DNA of 41,222 bases from an uncultured Prevotella sp. (GTDB lineage Bacteria; Bacteroidota; Bacteroidia; Bacteroidales; Bacteroidaceae): contig USSF01000013.1 of the NCBI GenBank assembly GCA_900557405.1, forward strand, positions 1-41,222. The letters run 5' to 3'. Shown one piece after another: positions 25,042-34,836 of this stretch. The notes under the pieces are model-generated. The model saw only the letters and a list, made by a program, of their open reading frames with translations. It ran no database searches and was not told the origin of the DNA. The position numbers were made by a program, and so were the translations under genes. Within the stretch, counting starts at the first letter, position 1; every line of letters starts with the position of its first letter.

Positions 25042-26412
25042 TTATCCAAAGAGATGCCTCAGGGCTTCTTCCACTTTCCTCACGGGGATGAGGTTGATTC
25101 CCATGTCCTTGCCCTTGAAGGCTTGCATGTTTTGCCGTGGGATGATGATATTAGTGAAGCCGAGCTTCTGGGCTTCGGCTACACGCTGCTCAATCCTGCT
25201 CACGGGGCGCACTTCGCCGCTTAGCCCCACTTCGCCAGCCATACACCATCCGGTCTCGATAGGAGTGTCTACGTTGCTCGAGAGGACGGCGGCTATGATG
25301 CTAAGGTCCATGGCGAGGTCGGTGACGCGCAGTCCGCCGGCGATGTTTATGAACACGTCTTTCTGTATCAGTTTGAAGCCCACGCGTTTTTCCAATACGG
25401 CGAGGAGCATGTTCAGTCGTCGCTGGTCGAATCCTGTGGCCGAGCGCTGCGGAGTGCCGTAGGCGGCAGTGGAAACCAGGGCCTGTGTCTCCACGAGGAA
25501 GGGGCGCACGCCCTCGATGGCGGATGATATGGCAACGCCGCTCAATCCGTCGTGGTCCTCCGTGAGAAGTAGCTCCGAAGGGTTGCTCACGGGGCGCAAC
25601 CCGTTCTGGCGCATCTCGTATATGCCGAGTTCCGAGGTGCTTCCGAATCGGTTTTTGATGGATCGCAGGATGCGGTACATGTAGTGCTGGTCGCCCTCAA
25701 ACTGTATCACTGTGTCTACGATGTGCTCCAGAATCTTCGGACCAGCCAGCGTTCCCTCCTTGTTTATGTGTCCTATCAGAATTACCGGAGTGCCGGAAGT
25801 CTTGGCGAAGCGCAGCAACCGCGAAGCACATTCCCTTACCTGCGCCACGCTTCCAGGCGAAGATTCAACATCCGATGTGCAAATCGTTTGAATAGAGTCG
25901 ATTACGACTAATTCCGGTACCGTTTCTTTAATACACGTGAAGATGCTTTCGAGCGATGTTTCGCATAGAATCAGACAGTTGTCGTTGGCGTTTTTGTTGA
26001 TTCTCTGTGCTCTCATTTTCAGCTGGTGTGCGCTCTCCTCACCGCTCACATAGAGTATTTTCCGCTTGAGCTGCAATACGGTTTGCAGGGACAGCGTGCT
26101 CTTTCCGATGCCGGGCTCGCCGCCGAGCAGAGTGATGGAGCCCCTTACGAGTCCGCCGCCGAGCACCCTGTTCAGTTCTTCGTCGCCCATGTCAATGCGC
26201 GGTTCGTCCTGACTGGAGATGTCTTTGAGCAGCATCGGCTTCTGTGCGCCGGAAGATTTACGGCTCATTGATGACACGAATGATGAGGCTTCGGCAGCTA
26301 CGCGCAGTTCCTTGAATGTGTTCCATTCCCCGCATTGCGGACATTTGCCGATCCATTTCGGTGATTCCTGTCCGCAGTTGCTGCAGACGTATATTGTTTT
26401 GTCTTTTGCCAT
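25042..26412 (-). CDS. radA: DNA repair protein RadA (Sms)
   Basis: A RecA-like ATPase that promotes branch migration in recombination. 456 residues match the family. Order: N-terminal zinc finger C10, C13, C24, C27 (YVCSNCGQESPKWIGKCPQC), Walker A GEPGIGKST (98-106), Walker B ELVVIDS around 167-173, the RadA-specific KNRFG motif (253-257), and a C-terminal Lon-like domain. ATG 26412 has a full consensus promoter 22 bases upstream. It stands alone on this strand and shares a divergent promoter region with the lipoprotein operon. Confidence 0.97.
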   Translation of the reverse strand: MAKDKTIYVCSNCGQESPKWIGKCPQCGEWNTFKELRVAAEASSFVSSMSRKSSGAQKPMLLKDISSQDEPRIDMGDEELNRVLGGGLVRGSITLLGGEPGIGKSTLSLQTVLQLKRKILYVSGEESAHQLKMRAQRINKNANDNCLILCETSLESIFTCIKETVPELVVIDSIQTICTSDVESSPGSVAQVRECASRLLRFAKTSGTPVILIGHINKEGTLAGPKILEHIVDTVIQFEGDQHYMYRILRSIKNRFGSTSELGIYEMRQNGLRPVSNPSELLLTEDHDGLSGVAISSAIEGVRPFLVETQALVSTAAYGTPQRSATGFDQRRLNMLLAVLEKRVGFKLIQKDVFINIAGGLRVTDLAMDLSIIAAVLSSNVDTPIETGWCMAGEVGLSGEVRPVSRIEQRVAEAQKLGFTNIIIPRQNMQAFKGKDMGINLIPVRKVEEALRHLFG

Positions 26413-26434
26413 TGTTATTCGGTGTTACTTTATA

Positions 26435-26465
26435 CAAAAGTAGTGATATTTTTCCTTGGTACAAA
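26435..26465 (-). promoter_or_regulatory. promoter for radA
   Basis: On the minus strand TTTG (26465-26462), a 19-base spacer and TACTTTTG (26442-26435). A full consensus match. Confidence 0.78.
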
Positions 26466-26474
26466 ATAATATAT

Positions 26475-26482
26475 TATCTTTG
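26475..26482 (+). promoter_or_regulatory. -7 box for the lipoprotein-TPR-mazG-rnz operon
   Basis: TATCTTTG lies 57 bases before the ATG at 26540. A TTG at 26456-26458 is only 16 bases upstream, so the -33 element is weak. It partly overlaps the divergent radA promoter region. Confidence 0.55.
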
Positions 26483-26539
26483 TATTGGATTTCCGATTAA
26501 AGATAAAATGTTTTTATATATATAATAAGGTGGAATGGG

Positions 26540-27379
26540 ATGAAGAAGGCATATAGTATATGTATGATGTTCTTGCTGTTATTCCTGTCGTTTGGTGGAT
26601 GCTCCGAAAGTGAGGAGACGGCCCGGCGGCGGACGAGGGCAGAGATGGAGGCGCAGCGGGTGAAGGATTCGTTGGCGCTGAAGGTTGGTGTGATGCAGCG
26701 TGTGGACTGTCTTCCGGCTTTTGTGGCGAAGGATGAAGGGCTGTTCGACTCCCTTGGGGTGGACGTGAGGCTGTATCACTACACGTCGATGCTTGACTAT
26801 GACAAGGCTTTGGACAAGGGCAATCTTGAAGGGGTGTTCTCAGACAAGAAGCATGTGGAATATATTAATAAGGCGTGTGGGCTGGACGTGCGTCAGGTGA
26901 AGGAGTTTGATACGCCGTGGCTGCTCGTGGCAAACAGGAAGTCGCGCCTGCGCCGGTTGAACCAGTATTCCGACAAGATGGTGGCGATGTCGCGCTGTTC
27001 GGTGACTGATTATCTGTGTGACAGGATGATTGACAGTGTGAAGCTGAGTGCGGAGCGCGTCTTCAGGATACAGATAAACGATGTGGACCTGCGCCTCAAG
27101 ATGCTCATCAATAATGAGATAGACGGAGCATGGCTGCCAGAGCCGCAGGCTTCGGTGGCTGTGGCTCACGGCAATAATGTGCTGATGCGGAGCGACGCGC
27201 GCGGAGAAAAGTTTGCCGTGCTTGTCTTTACAGGCAGGGCTTTCGGCGATGCCCGCCGCAGGGAACAGATCAAACTCTTCCAGAAGGCGTATGACATGGC
27301 CTCGGACAAGATTGCCAGGGGCGGGGAGAAATACAGGAGAAGCCTCGTGAAACATTACTTTAAATATAATCTGAAATAG
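26540..27379 (+). CDS. substrate-binding-protein-like lipoprotein (NMT1/SsuA fold)
   Basis: 279 residues. A lipoprotein signal peptide ends in LSFGGC (Cys21), and the acidic residues right after the Cys (SESEE) resemble the surface-export signal of Bacteroidetes lipoproteins, so outer-membrane exposure is possible. The mature part from about residue 48 (KVGVMQRVDCLPAFVAKDEGLFDSLGVDVRL) resembles periplasmic binding proteins of the NMT1/SsuA group used by ABC importers of organic sulfonates, thiamine precursors and similar molecules. No ABC permease or ATPase gene is in the window. It is the first gene of a compact operon, with one base between its stop codon and the next ATG. The ligand is unknown. 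Confidence 0.8.
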   Translation: MKKAYSICMMFLLLFLSFGGCSESEETARRRTRAEMEAQRVKDSLALKVGVMQRVDCLPAFVAKDEGLFDSLGVDVRLYHYTSMLDYDKALDKGNLEGVFSDKKHVEYINKACGLDVRQVKEFDTPWLLVANRKSRLRRLNQYSDKMVAMSRCSVTDYLCDRMIDSVKLSAERVFRIQINDVDLRLKMLINNEIDGAWLPEPQASVAVAHGNNVLMRSDARGEKFAVLVFTGRAFGDARRREQIKLFQKAYDMASDKIARGGEKYRRSLVKHYFKYNLK

Positions 27380-27380
27380 T

Positions 27381-29606
27381 ATGGGGTATATGGATAAAGG
27401 CTTGAAGATGTTCACAAAAGCACTTCGGCGGTTGGATAAAATGGATTTGCCGGCGGCGTTGGATATGATGCTGCCATATGCAGAGAGTCATCCGTATATC
27501 CTTTATACAGAGGAACTGAAGGGTATAGCAGAGAGCTATAACTTCATGGCGCATTATATGGAGCTGGGCGTAAAGGACCCGATGCGCGAGGATGTGTATG
27601 CGGATATGGTCCAGAGGATGAACAAGGTGGTGCGCAATATGCGGTCGGACTACCGCCGGCGCAACGTGGAGTTCTACAGGGATGCCGGCAGTAGGGTGTC
27701 GAAAAGCATGTCTATGTCGGAAAAGGCGATACGTATGACGCTTGAGGACTTCGTCTCGGATGTGGCGATGCTGCAGCTTGAGAGCGATGCGGACAGGGCG
27801 GAAGCCGAGCGCAACCTCTATGAGAAGCATTATTCCTTTATGCGTTCGCTGTTCTGCTCAATCGTCGTGTCCGACCTTTGGACGCAGGATCAGGCTGAGA
27901 AAATGACCGCCGTATTACTTCTGCCGACGATAGATTCCGCTGACGCACAGATGATTGTAAGTGCGCTGATGCTCGCCACGATGAACAGCTTCGATATAAA
28001 CAAGTTCGCCATCCTCGTTGAGGTATACCGCAGGAGCAGCGACACGAGGTTGAAGCAGAAGGCGCTCGTGGGCTTGGCGTTGTCGATGACCGACACGGTG
28101 GCTGTGGCAGAACAGAAGGCATATATCGACGAGCTTTGTGCGGATCCGTTGACCGTGCATGAGCTGATGGACCTTCAGAAACAGATTGTGTTCTGCATGA
28201 ACACCGAGAGGGACAATGCTGTGATACAGCGCGACATAATGCCGACGCTGTTCAAGAACAGCAATTTCAACGTGACACGCCTCGGCATAACGGAAAAGGA
28301 GGACGACCCGATGCAGGATATCCTCGACCCGGGGGCGCAGGACCGTGCGATGGAGGAGACGGAAGAGAAATTCAGGGAGATGCTGGATATGCAGAAGTCG
28401 GGTGCCGACATATATTTCGGAGGGTTCTCGCAGATGAAACGTTTTCCGTTCTTCTATACATTGTCTAACTGGTTCACGCCATTCAACGTGAATCATCCGG
28501 ATATAACCAAGCGGATAGCCGGCTTCAAGGACAGTCGTTTCCTCGAGATGCTGCTCGATAGCGGAGCATTCTGCGACAGCGACAAATATTCTTTCGCCTT
28601 GGCTTTGGCTACGGTGATAGACCGTCTGCCGCCGAATATCATGGAGATGATGGGCAATGCGGACGCCCTCGGCATCGGCGGACCGGTGAATAATGAAGAG
28701 GCATCGTCACCGGCCTATATACGTCGGCAGACGCTGCAGGACCTTTACCGCTTCTTCCGCCTGTACCAGTGGCATGAGCAGATATACAATCCGTTCACGC
28801 TGGAGAATTGTCTGTTCGTCAGGAGCACGCTGTTCGAGAATACGCCGGTGGAGGCGGAGAAGGTGGATTTTGCCCGTTTCCTGATTAAGCGCCATGCCAA
28901 GGACCTGTTGGGAAAGCTGGTTCCGGATATCGAAAACATCCACACGCCAGAGGCGGATATGCTTGCTGGAGTCTATTATCTTGACTATGCTTCAGACCAT
29001 GAGAAAGCTGCGGGATGCTTTAAACGGGTGCTGGAGAATGCACCGGATGACACAAAAGCGAATACCGGATTGGGCAAGGCGCTCTTCAGATTGGGCCGCT
29101 TTACTGAGGCAAAGACCGTATATGAAGTACTTTACGCCGAAAATCCGAACAAGAAGAGCATCGCATTCGAGTATGCGATAATCCTAACGCAGACGGCATC
29201 CTATGCCGTGGCAACGGAGATTCTCTACAGACTTGATTTCCAGTATCCGGATTCTCCGAATATAAAGAGAGTACTTGCCTGGGCGCTGATGGGACAGAAG
29301 AAACTTGAGCAGGCAGCAAGGGAATATGTATGGCTGCTGAACAGAGAGAAGCCCGTATCGTCAGATTTCCTTAATGCGGGCTACAGCAAATGGTTTGCAG
29401 GGAATGTCAGTGAGGCTGCCGACATGTTTGCCTCTTATTGTCGTCAGGTAATGACGGACGGTACGGCAAAACCGGATTATCCGGAGATCGCTTCGGTTCT
29501 CGGAGAGGAATTCTCGAAAGATGAGAAAATGCTGCAGAACTATGGCTTGACCACTGTGGACCGCATGCTGCTACAGACGATAACATATAATAAAATATCA
29601 CAATAA
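27381..29606 (+). CDS. large TPR-containing protein of unknown function
   Basis: 741 residues, no signal peptide and no membrane segment, so probably cytoplasmic. The N-terminal two-thirds is helical and not recognised. TPR-like helical hairpins are visible from about 531 to 660 (for example HEKAAGCFKRVLENAPDDTKANTGLGKALFRLGRF, here quoted only by its ends HEKAA and RLGRF), suggesting a scaffold. ATG 27381 follows the lipoprotein stop after one base. A second in-frame ATG three codons on (MDKGLKMF) is an alternative start. One base separates its stop from mazG. The tight linkage to mazG and rnz gives no clear functional hint. Confidence 0.85.
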   Translation: MGYMDKGLKMFTKALRRLDKMDLPAALDMMLPYAESHPYILYTEELKGIAESYNFMAHYMELGVKDPMREDVYADMVQRMNKVVRNMRSDYRRRNVEFYRDAGSRVSKSMSMSEKAIRMTLEDFVSDVAMLQLESDADRAEAERNLYEKHYSFMRSLFCSIVVSDLWTQDQAEKMTAVLLLPTIDSADAQMIVSALMLATMNSFDINKFAILVEVYRRSSDTRLKQKALVGLALSMTDTVAVAEQKAYIDELCADPLTVHELMDLQKQIVFCMNTERDNAVIQRDIMPTLFKNSNFNVTRLGITEKEDDPMQDILDPGAQDRAMEETEEKFREMLDMQKSGADIYFGGFSQMKRFPFFYTLSNWFTPFNVNHPDITKRIAGFKDSRFLEMLLDSGAFCDSDKYSFALALATVIDRLPPNIMEMMGNADALGIGGPVNNEEASSPAYIRRQTLQDLYRFFRLYQWHEQIYNPFTLENCLFVRSTLFENTPVEAEKVDFARFLIKRHAKDLLGKLVPDIENIHTPEADMLAGVYYLDYASDHEKAAGCFKRVLENAPDDTKANTGLGKALFRLGRFTEAKTVYEVLYAENPNKKSIAFEYAIILTQTASYAVATEILYRLDFQYPDSPNIKRVLAWALMGQKKLEQAAREYVWLLNREKPVSSDFLNAGYSKWFAGNVSEAADMFASYCRQVMTDGTAKPDYPEIASVLGEEFSKDEKMLQNYGLTTVDRMLLQTITYNKISQ

Positions 29607-29607
29607 T

Positions 29608-30462
29608 ATGCACACAAAAGAAGAAAAATTGAAGGCTTTCGGCCGTTTCCTTGATGTCCTCGACACATTGCGCGAGAAGTGCCCGTGGGACCGCAAGCAG
29701 ACGAACCAGAGTCTGAGGACAAACACCATAGAGGAAGTGTTCGAATTGAGCGATGCTCTGGGGAAGGAAGACACGCCGAATATCTGCAAGGAGCTTGGAG
29801 ACGTTCTGCTCCATGTATGCTTCTATTCAAAGATAGGGGAGGAGAAGGAACAGTTTGATGTGGCAGACGTCTGCAACAAGCTTGCCGACAAACTCATCTT
29901 CCGCCATCCTCATGTATACCATCCGTCACAGGTTGGGGCATCGTCGCCGAAACCTTTGCCGTATGGGGAGAATCTGGAGCACGACGATATGCAGAATGCC
30001 GATACGGCGCAGAAGGTCATCGAGAACTGGGAGCAGATAAAGTTGAAGGAGAAAGACGGCAACAAGCGTGTACTCTCCGGAGTGCCGGATGCACTCCCGT
30101 CGCTTATCAAGGCTTATCGCATACAGGACAAGGCGAGAAACGTGGGCTTTGATTGGGAAGACAAGGGCGATGTGTGGAACAAGGTGCGCGAGGAACTTGG
30201 CGAACTCGAGACAGAGCTCCGCAAGGAAGACAAGGAGCGTTCGTTGCAGGAACTTGGCGATTTCCTGTTCAGCGTAATAAATGCCGCACGTCTGTATAAG
30301 CTCAATCCCGATGATGCCTTGGAGAAGACGAACAGAAAGTTCATCAGCCGTTTCAATTATATCGAGGAACACTCCATCCGTCAGGGCAAGCCGCTGACGG
30401 AGATGAGTCTGGAGGAGATGGACAATCTCTGGAATGAGGCAAAGAAACAGGAAGACAAATAA
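29608..30462 (+). CDS. mazG: nucleoside triphosphate pyrophosphohydrolase MazG
   Basis: Hydrolyses nucleoside triphosphates to monophosphates and pyrophosphate, cleaning the nucleotide pool and modulating stress nucleotides. The 284 residues carry two tandem MazG domains. The first has KCPWDRKQTNQSLRTNTIEE, with the EExxE metal motif, and ELGDVLLHV. The second, about 180-260, has KVREELGELETEL and ELGDFLFSVINAARLY. ATG 29608 follows the TPR gene stop after one base. The gene lies in a tight operon upstream of a lipoprotein and rnz. Confidence 0.96.
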   Translation: MHTKEEKLKAFGRFLDVLDTLREKCPWDRKQTNQSLRTNTIEEVFELSDALGKEDTPNICKELGDVLLHVCFYSKIGEEKEQFDVADVCNKLADKLIFRHPHVYHPSQVGASSPKPLPYGENLEHDDMQNADTAQKVIENWEQIKLKEKDGNKRVLSGVPDALPSLIKAYRIQDKARNVGFDWEDKGDVWNKVREELGELETELRKEDKERSLQELGDFLFSVINAARLYKLNPDDALEKTNRKFISRFNYIEEHSIRQGKPLTEMSLEEMDNLWNEAKKQEDK

Positions 30463-30478
30463 GAAAAATCAGCAGATT

Positions 30479-31039
30479 ATGAAACGTATAGTTTATTTTA
30501 TAGCTTTTATGGCTGTTGTCTTCATTGCAGCAAGCTGTGGGGACAAGAAAAAAAATGCGGAAAGCGGCATTGCAGAAGTCGCAAAAGACAGTGCTGCGGT
30601 TGACACCACGCTGTATGGCACATGCGGTGATGGTACCTCGATGAACTCATTGCAGCTCATCACAGACAATGGCAAGACTCTTGAGTTCACCATGCAGGGC
30701 GAAGACACAAGCTGCAATGTGCTCGGCGGACTGCTTTCTGGAGACCGGCTCGCTGTAATTGCATGCAAAACAGCTGACGGCGAGATGTTCGCCCAGACCG
30801 TTATCAACATCACATCCTTGCTTGGTAAATGGTCGAGCATCGACCGTTCGTTCACCATCGAGGAAGGTGGAGTGGTGGAAGGTGACCAGCAGGAGCAGAA
30901 GACGTATGTTGACTGGCGCATCCTCAACGGAAAACTTATCCTCACTTCTGACACCTTCAGCATCTATTCCCTTGGACCGGACTCATTGTTGCTCGAAAAC
31001 GCCAACGGTATCTATGCATATAAGAGGGTGATGAAATAA
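30479..31039 (+). CDS. lipocalin-like lipoprotein, function unknown
   Basis: 186 residues from ATG 30479, sixteen bases after mazG. An upstream in-frame ATG at 30434 lies inside mazG and would spoil the signal peptide, so it was not chosen. The lipoprotein signal is MKRIVYFIAFMAVVFIAASC with the lipid-accepting Cys20. The following residues (GDKKKN) are basic, unlike the surface-export signal, which suggests the inner leaflet of the outer membrane or the inner membrane. The C-terminal half (WRILNGKLILTSDTFSIYSL, then LLLENANGIYAYKRV) has the alternating beta-strand look of lipocalin-like Bacteroidetes lipoproteins. No ligand can be inferred. Confidence 0.8.
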   Translation: MKRIVYFIAFMAVVFIAASCGDKKKNAESGIAEVAKDSAAVDTTLYGTCGDGTSMNSLQLITDNGKTLEFTMQGEDTSCNVLGGLLSGDRLAVIACKTADGEMFAQTVINITSLLGKWSSIDRSFTIEEGGVVEGDQQEQKTYVDWRILNGKLILTSDTFSIYSLGPDSLLLENANGIYAYKRVMK

Positions 31040-31052
31040 TCTTTGATCGGTA

Positions 31053-31988
31053 ATGGCAAGATTTCAGGTATATATCTTAGGTTGTGGCAGTGCGCTGCCT
31101 AACCTGAAGCATAACACTTCATCACAGGTCGTTGAGGTGCACGACAAGTTGTTTATGGTAGACTGTGGCGAAGGAACCCAGTTGCAGCTGCGCAAGAGCA
31201 GGATTCATTTCAGCAAGATAAACGGAATCTTCATCTCCCATCTCCATGGCGACCACTGCTTCGGGCTTATGGGACTCATCTCCACTTTCGGCTTGTTGGG
31301 CAGGACTGCACCGCTGCATATCTATGCCCCAAAGGAGATGCAGGAGCTGTTTGAACTTCAGCAGCGGATGTTCTGTTCTACGTTTGAGTATGAATTGGTG
31401 TTCCATCCGCTCGATACGACGAGCAGTGAGGTGATATACGACGACAAGAGCCTTTCTGTCACAACGATACCCCTTCGCCATCGTGTGCCCTGTTGCGGGT
31501 TCCTCTTTAGGGAGAAACCGGGACTGCCTCATATCGACAGGGAGATGTGCGACTACTATAACGTGCCGCAAAGCCAGTATAACAACATTAAGAACGGAAT
31601 GGACTGGCATACGGAGGATGGAATGGTAATAGACAATTCACGCCTCACGAAACCTGCCGAAGCACCGCTGTCGTACGCCTATTGCTCGGATACGCGCTAT
31701 ATTCCGGATTTGCATCAGCTTATTGCCGGTATCGATGTGCTTTACCATGAGTCTACGTATGCTGATTCCGACGAGAAGCAAGCGGCGAAATATAACCACT
31801 CCACAGCCCGCCAAGCTGCAACTGTAGCAAAGGATGCCGATGCGAAGATGCTTCTTCTCGGACATTATTCATCCAAGTATGGCGACGAGAAGATTATCCT
31901 GAATGAGGCGAAAAGCGTATTTCCTGCTTCTTGTCTTTCAGATGAAATGCTTGTCTGTGATGTGGAGAAGAAGAAGTTGCACAAATAA
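31053..31988 (+). CDS. rnz: ribonuclease Z
   Basis: A zinc endonuclease that trims the 3' end of tRNA precursors. The 311 residues have the metallo-beta-lactamase core of the tRNase Z short form: the opening LGCGSALPNLKHNTSSQVV, the zinc motif HLHGDH (H63, H65, D67, H68), and LLGHYSSKYGD near residue 268. ATG 31053 follows the lipoprotein gene after 13 bases. It is the last gene of the operon and is followed by a bidirectional terminator at 32111-32155. Confidence 0.96.
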   Translation: MARFQVYILGCGSALPNLKHNTSSQVVEVHDKLFMVDCGEGTQLQLRKSRIHFSKINGIFISHLHGDHCFGLMGLISTFGLLGRTAPLHIYAPKEMQELFELQQRMFCSTFEYELVFHPLDTTSSEVIYDDKSLSVTTIPLRHRVPCCGFLFREKPGLPHIDREMCDYYNVPQSQYNNIKNGMDWHTEDGMVIDNSRLTKPAEAPLSYAYCSDTRYIPDLHQLIAGIDVLYHESTYADSDEKQAAKYNHSTARQAATVAKDADAKMLLLGHYSSKYGDEKIILNEAKSVFPASCLSDEMLVCDVEKKKLHK

Positions 31989-32110
31989 AAAGAAGTACAA
32001 TCTTCCTCCTGTTACGGGTCCTGTCAATAGGACGGAAAGAAAATAATGACTTAGCGGTATTTTGATAATCGAATTAATGAGCGAGAGTAGTTCAAATACG
32101 TAGCTTATAT

Positions 32111-32155
32111 AATAAACAAAAGGTTGCACAATATCTGTGCAACCTTTTGTTTATT
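32111..32155. terminator. bidirectional terminator between rnz and glgP
   Basis: A perfect 20-base stem (32111-32130 with 32136-32155) with a 5-base loop. AT-rich stem ends serve as A/T runs in both directions. It lies between convergent genes. Confidence 0.88.
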
Positions 32156-32172
32156 AGGTTTTTTTGTGAATC

Positions 32173-34731
32173 TTAGTCAAGCCACTTGATGTAGCAGAAG
32201 TCCTGGCGGTGAGGAAGCTCCTTGTTCTTAGGATACATCCTTATGCCAGTTTTGAACGAACCGGCTGTGTTTGCCTCTATCTTGGCCTCGAAGGTGTAGA
32301 GGTTGCCGTTCTTGCTTACCATTTCGAATGGATGCTTGTTGAAAATGTGCTCCTCGCCGTTCTTGTCGGTCTTTACTACAACACACTCCAAGCCGACAGC
32401 ATCGTCCAGACCCTGCTCGTCGATAACGTATCTTACGGTGTAGTTTTTTCCGGTAACCATTCCGGTAGAAGGAATGGTCGTCTCCTTTGAAACCACGTTG
32501 ATAGCATCCCAACGCTCAGCCACGGTCTCCTTCCACTGTGCGATTTCCTTTGCGATGCGGTTGTCGTTGGCCGAGAGCTTGTGGAAACGGTCTGCCTCCT
32601 TGCAATAGAACTTGCTGTAGTAGTCGTCGAGCTGGCGCTTCATCGTGTAGTGAGGTGCAATCTGGGCGATAGAGTTCTTGATAACCTTAACCCAGCCCTC
32701 GCTGTAGTCCTTCTTGCCCTTGTTGTAGTAGAGAGGGATAATCTCGTTTTCGAGCAGACTATAGATAGTTGCAGCGTCGAGCTGGTCCTGATATCCCTGG
32801 TTCTGGTATGTACGCTTCTCTGTGAGAGCCCATCCAGCACCCTCGCGGTAGCCCTCAAGCCACCATCCGTCGAGTACCGACAGGTTTACCACACCGTTCA
32901 TCTCTGCCTTCTCGCCTGATGTACCAGAAGCTTCGAGCGGACGTGTAGGAGTGTTCATCCAGATATCAACGCCTGATACCAAGCGGCGTGCGAGACGCAT
33001 GTCGTAGTCTTCCAGGAAGATAATCTTGCCGAGGAACTCAGGGCGCTGGCTGATTTCGTAGATTTTCTTGATAAGTCCCTGACCTGCACCATCTGCAGGA
33101 TGAGCCTTACCTGAGAAGAGGAACTGTACCGGATGCTCAGGATTGTTGACAATCTTTGAGAGACGGTCCAGGTCGGTGAACAGCAGGTGTGCACGCTTGT
33201 AAGTTGCGAAGCGGCGGCAGAAGCCGATCATCAGAGCGTTGGGGTTGATCTTCTCAAGCAGAGAGACTACGCGTGAAGGATCACCCTGGTTCTTCAGCCA
33301 TGTCTCGCGGAACTTTGTGCGGATATAGTCAGTCAGCTTCTTCTTCAGAGCCATACGTGTGCTCCAGATAACATCGTCAGGCACATTGTAGATAGCCTGC
33401 CATATCTTCTCATTGCTCTGGTCTTCCATGAATGTCTCGTCGAAGTACTGTGCGTAGAGCTTGCGCCACTCTGTTGCAGCCCATGTAGGGAAGTGAACAC
33501 CGTTTGTAACGTAGCCTACGTGGTTCTCCTCTGGATAGTAACCGTTCCAGATGTTGTTGAACATCTTCTGGCTAACCCATCCGTGGAGCTTGCTCACACC
33601 GTTGACCTCCTGGCAGGTGTTGCATGCGAATACAGACATGCAGAATCTCTCGCTGTGGTCGTCCGGGTTGTTGCGGCCCATGCCGATGAACTCATCCCAG
33701 GAGATGCCGAGCATCTGAGGATAACCGCTCATGTATTTGCCGAAGAGGGCTTCGTCGAAATAGTCATGGCCGGCAGGTACAGGAGTGTGTACGGTGTAGA
33801 GCGAAGATGCCCTTACAAGCTCCATTGCCTGATTGAATGTCAGACCCTCCTTCACGTAGTCACACAGGCGTTGCAGGTTGCAGAGTGCAGCGTGTCCCTC
33901 GTTGCAATGGTAGATGTCCTTCTTGATACCCAACTTCTTGAGCAGCAGGATACCACCCATACCGAGCAGGATTTCCTGCTTCAGACGGTTCTCCCAGTCG
34001 CCACCATAGAGAGAGTGGGTGATAGGACGGTCGAATTCGGAGTTCAACTCGTTGTCAGTATCAAGTAGATACAGAGGCACACGGCCTACATTCACTCTCC
34101 ATACGTATGCGTGTACATGATAGTTCATGTAAGGCACGTCGATAACCATCGGTTCTCCGTTGGCGTCGAGCTGGCGCTCGATAGGCAGAGAGTTGAAGTT
34201 CTGTGAGTCGTAGTTGGCAATCTGCTGGCCGTCCATGCTCAGCGACTGCTTGAAATATCCGTATCTGTAGAGGAAGCCGACACCACACATGTTCACGTTG
34301 CTGTCTGAAGCCTCCTTCATATAGTCACCGGCAAGCATTCCGAGACCGCCAGAATATATCTTCAATACCTGGTTGATACCGAACTCCATGCAGAAATAAG
34401 CCACTGACGGACGGTTCTTGTCCGGCTCAACGTCCATGTAGTTGCGGAAGAGGGCGTATACGTCCTTCACGCGTTTCATGATAGTCTTGTCCTTTACAAT
34501 CTCCTCCTTGCGCTCATAGCTGAGCTGCTCGAGAAGAGCCACAGGATTGTGGCCCACCTCTTCATATAGGTCTTCGTTGAGACTTCTCCAAAGGTCACGT
34601 GCTTCGTAATTCCAGGCCCACCACATGTTGTGTGCCAGTTCATCCAAGCATTTAAGCTGCTCAGGCAGTTTAGATTTCACTGTCACCTCTTTCCACAAAG
34701 GTGCATTGACATGATCTGCTTTGATTTTCAT
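32173..34731 (-). CDS. glgP: alpha-glucan (glycogen/maltodextrin) phosphorylase
   Basis: Releases glucose-1-phosphate from alpha-1,4-glucan with phosphate and pyridoxal phosphate; cytoplasmic. The 852 residues are of the Thermotoga/archaeal-like alpha-glucan phosphorylase branch with an N-terminal extension. Signatures are [13 protein letters not shown] near 37-49, [36 protein letters not shown], and the PLP site [14 protein letters not shown] with Lys608 as the Schiff-base lysine, followed by [12 protein letters not shown]. It lies 105 bases downstream of the glycogen synthase gene on the same strand. No promoter was seen in that gap, so synthesis and breakdown enzymes appear to be made from one transcript. 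Confidence 0.96.
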   Translation of the reverse strand: MKIKADHVNAPLWKEVTVKSKLPEQLKCLDELAHNMWWAWNYEARDLWRSLNEDLYEEVGHNPVALLEQLSYERKEEIVKDKTIMKRVKDVYALFRNYMDVEPDKNRPSVAYFCMEFGINQVLKIYSGGLGMLAGDYMKEASDSNVNMCGVGFLYRYGYFKQSLSMDGQQIANYDSQNFNSLPIERQLDANGEPMVIDVPYMNYHVHAYVWRVNVGRVPLYLLDTDNELNSEFDRPITHSLYGGDWENRLKQEILLGMGGILLLKKLGIKKDIYHCNEGHAALCNLQRLCDYVKEGLTFNQAMELVRASSLYTVHTPVPAGHDYFDEALFGKYMSGYPQMLGISWDEFIGMGRNNPDDHSERFCMSVFACNTCQEVNGVSKLHGWVSQKMFNNIWNGYYPEENHVGYVTNGVHFPTWAATEWRKLYAQYFDETFMEDQSNEKIWQAIYNVPDDVIWSTRMALKKKLTDYIRTKFRETWLKNQGDPSRVVSLLEKINPNALMIGFCRRFATYKRAHLLFTDLDRLSKIVNNPEHPVQFLFSGKAHPADGAGQGLIKKIYEISQRPEFLGKIIFLEDYDMRLARRLVSGVDIWMNTPTRPLEASGTSGEKAEMNGVVNLSVLDGWWLEGYREGAGWALTEKRTYQNQGYQDQLDAATIYSLLENEIIPLYYNKGKKDYSEGWVKVIKNSIAQIAPHYTMKRQLDDYYSKFYCKEADRFHKLSANDNRIAKEIAQWKETVAERWDAINVVSKETTIPSTGMVTGKNYTVRYVIDEQGLDDAVGLECVVVKTDKNGEEHIFNKHPFEMVSKNGNLYTFEAKIEANTAGSFKTGIRMYPKNKELPHRQDFCYIKWLD

Positions 34732-34836
34732 TGTTTTCTTTATTTTTGTTTAAAATGTTACCTGTTATTTGTATTTGTCTGAATCCTGTTTGTATTTTGT
34801 CTCGTTTCCTGTCTTCGCAGTCACGATTCCACTTTT

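Noticed and set aside
32100..32172. Riboswitch upstream of glgP
   Set aside because: The strong stem lies after the stop codons of two convergent genes, so it is a terminator, not a leader structure.
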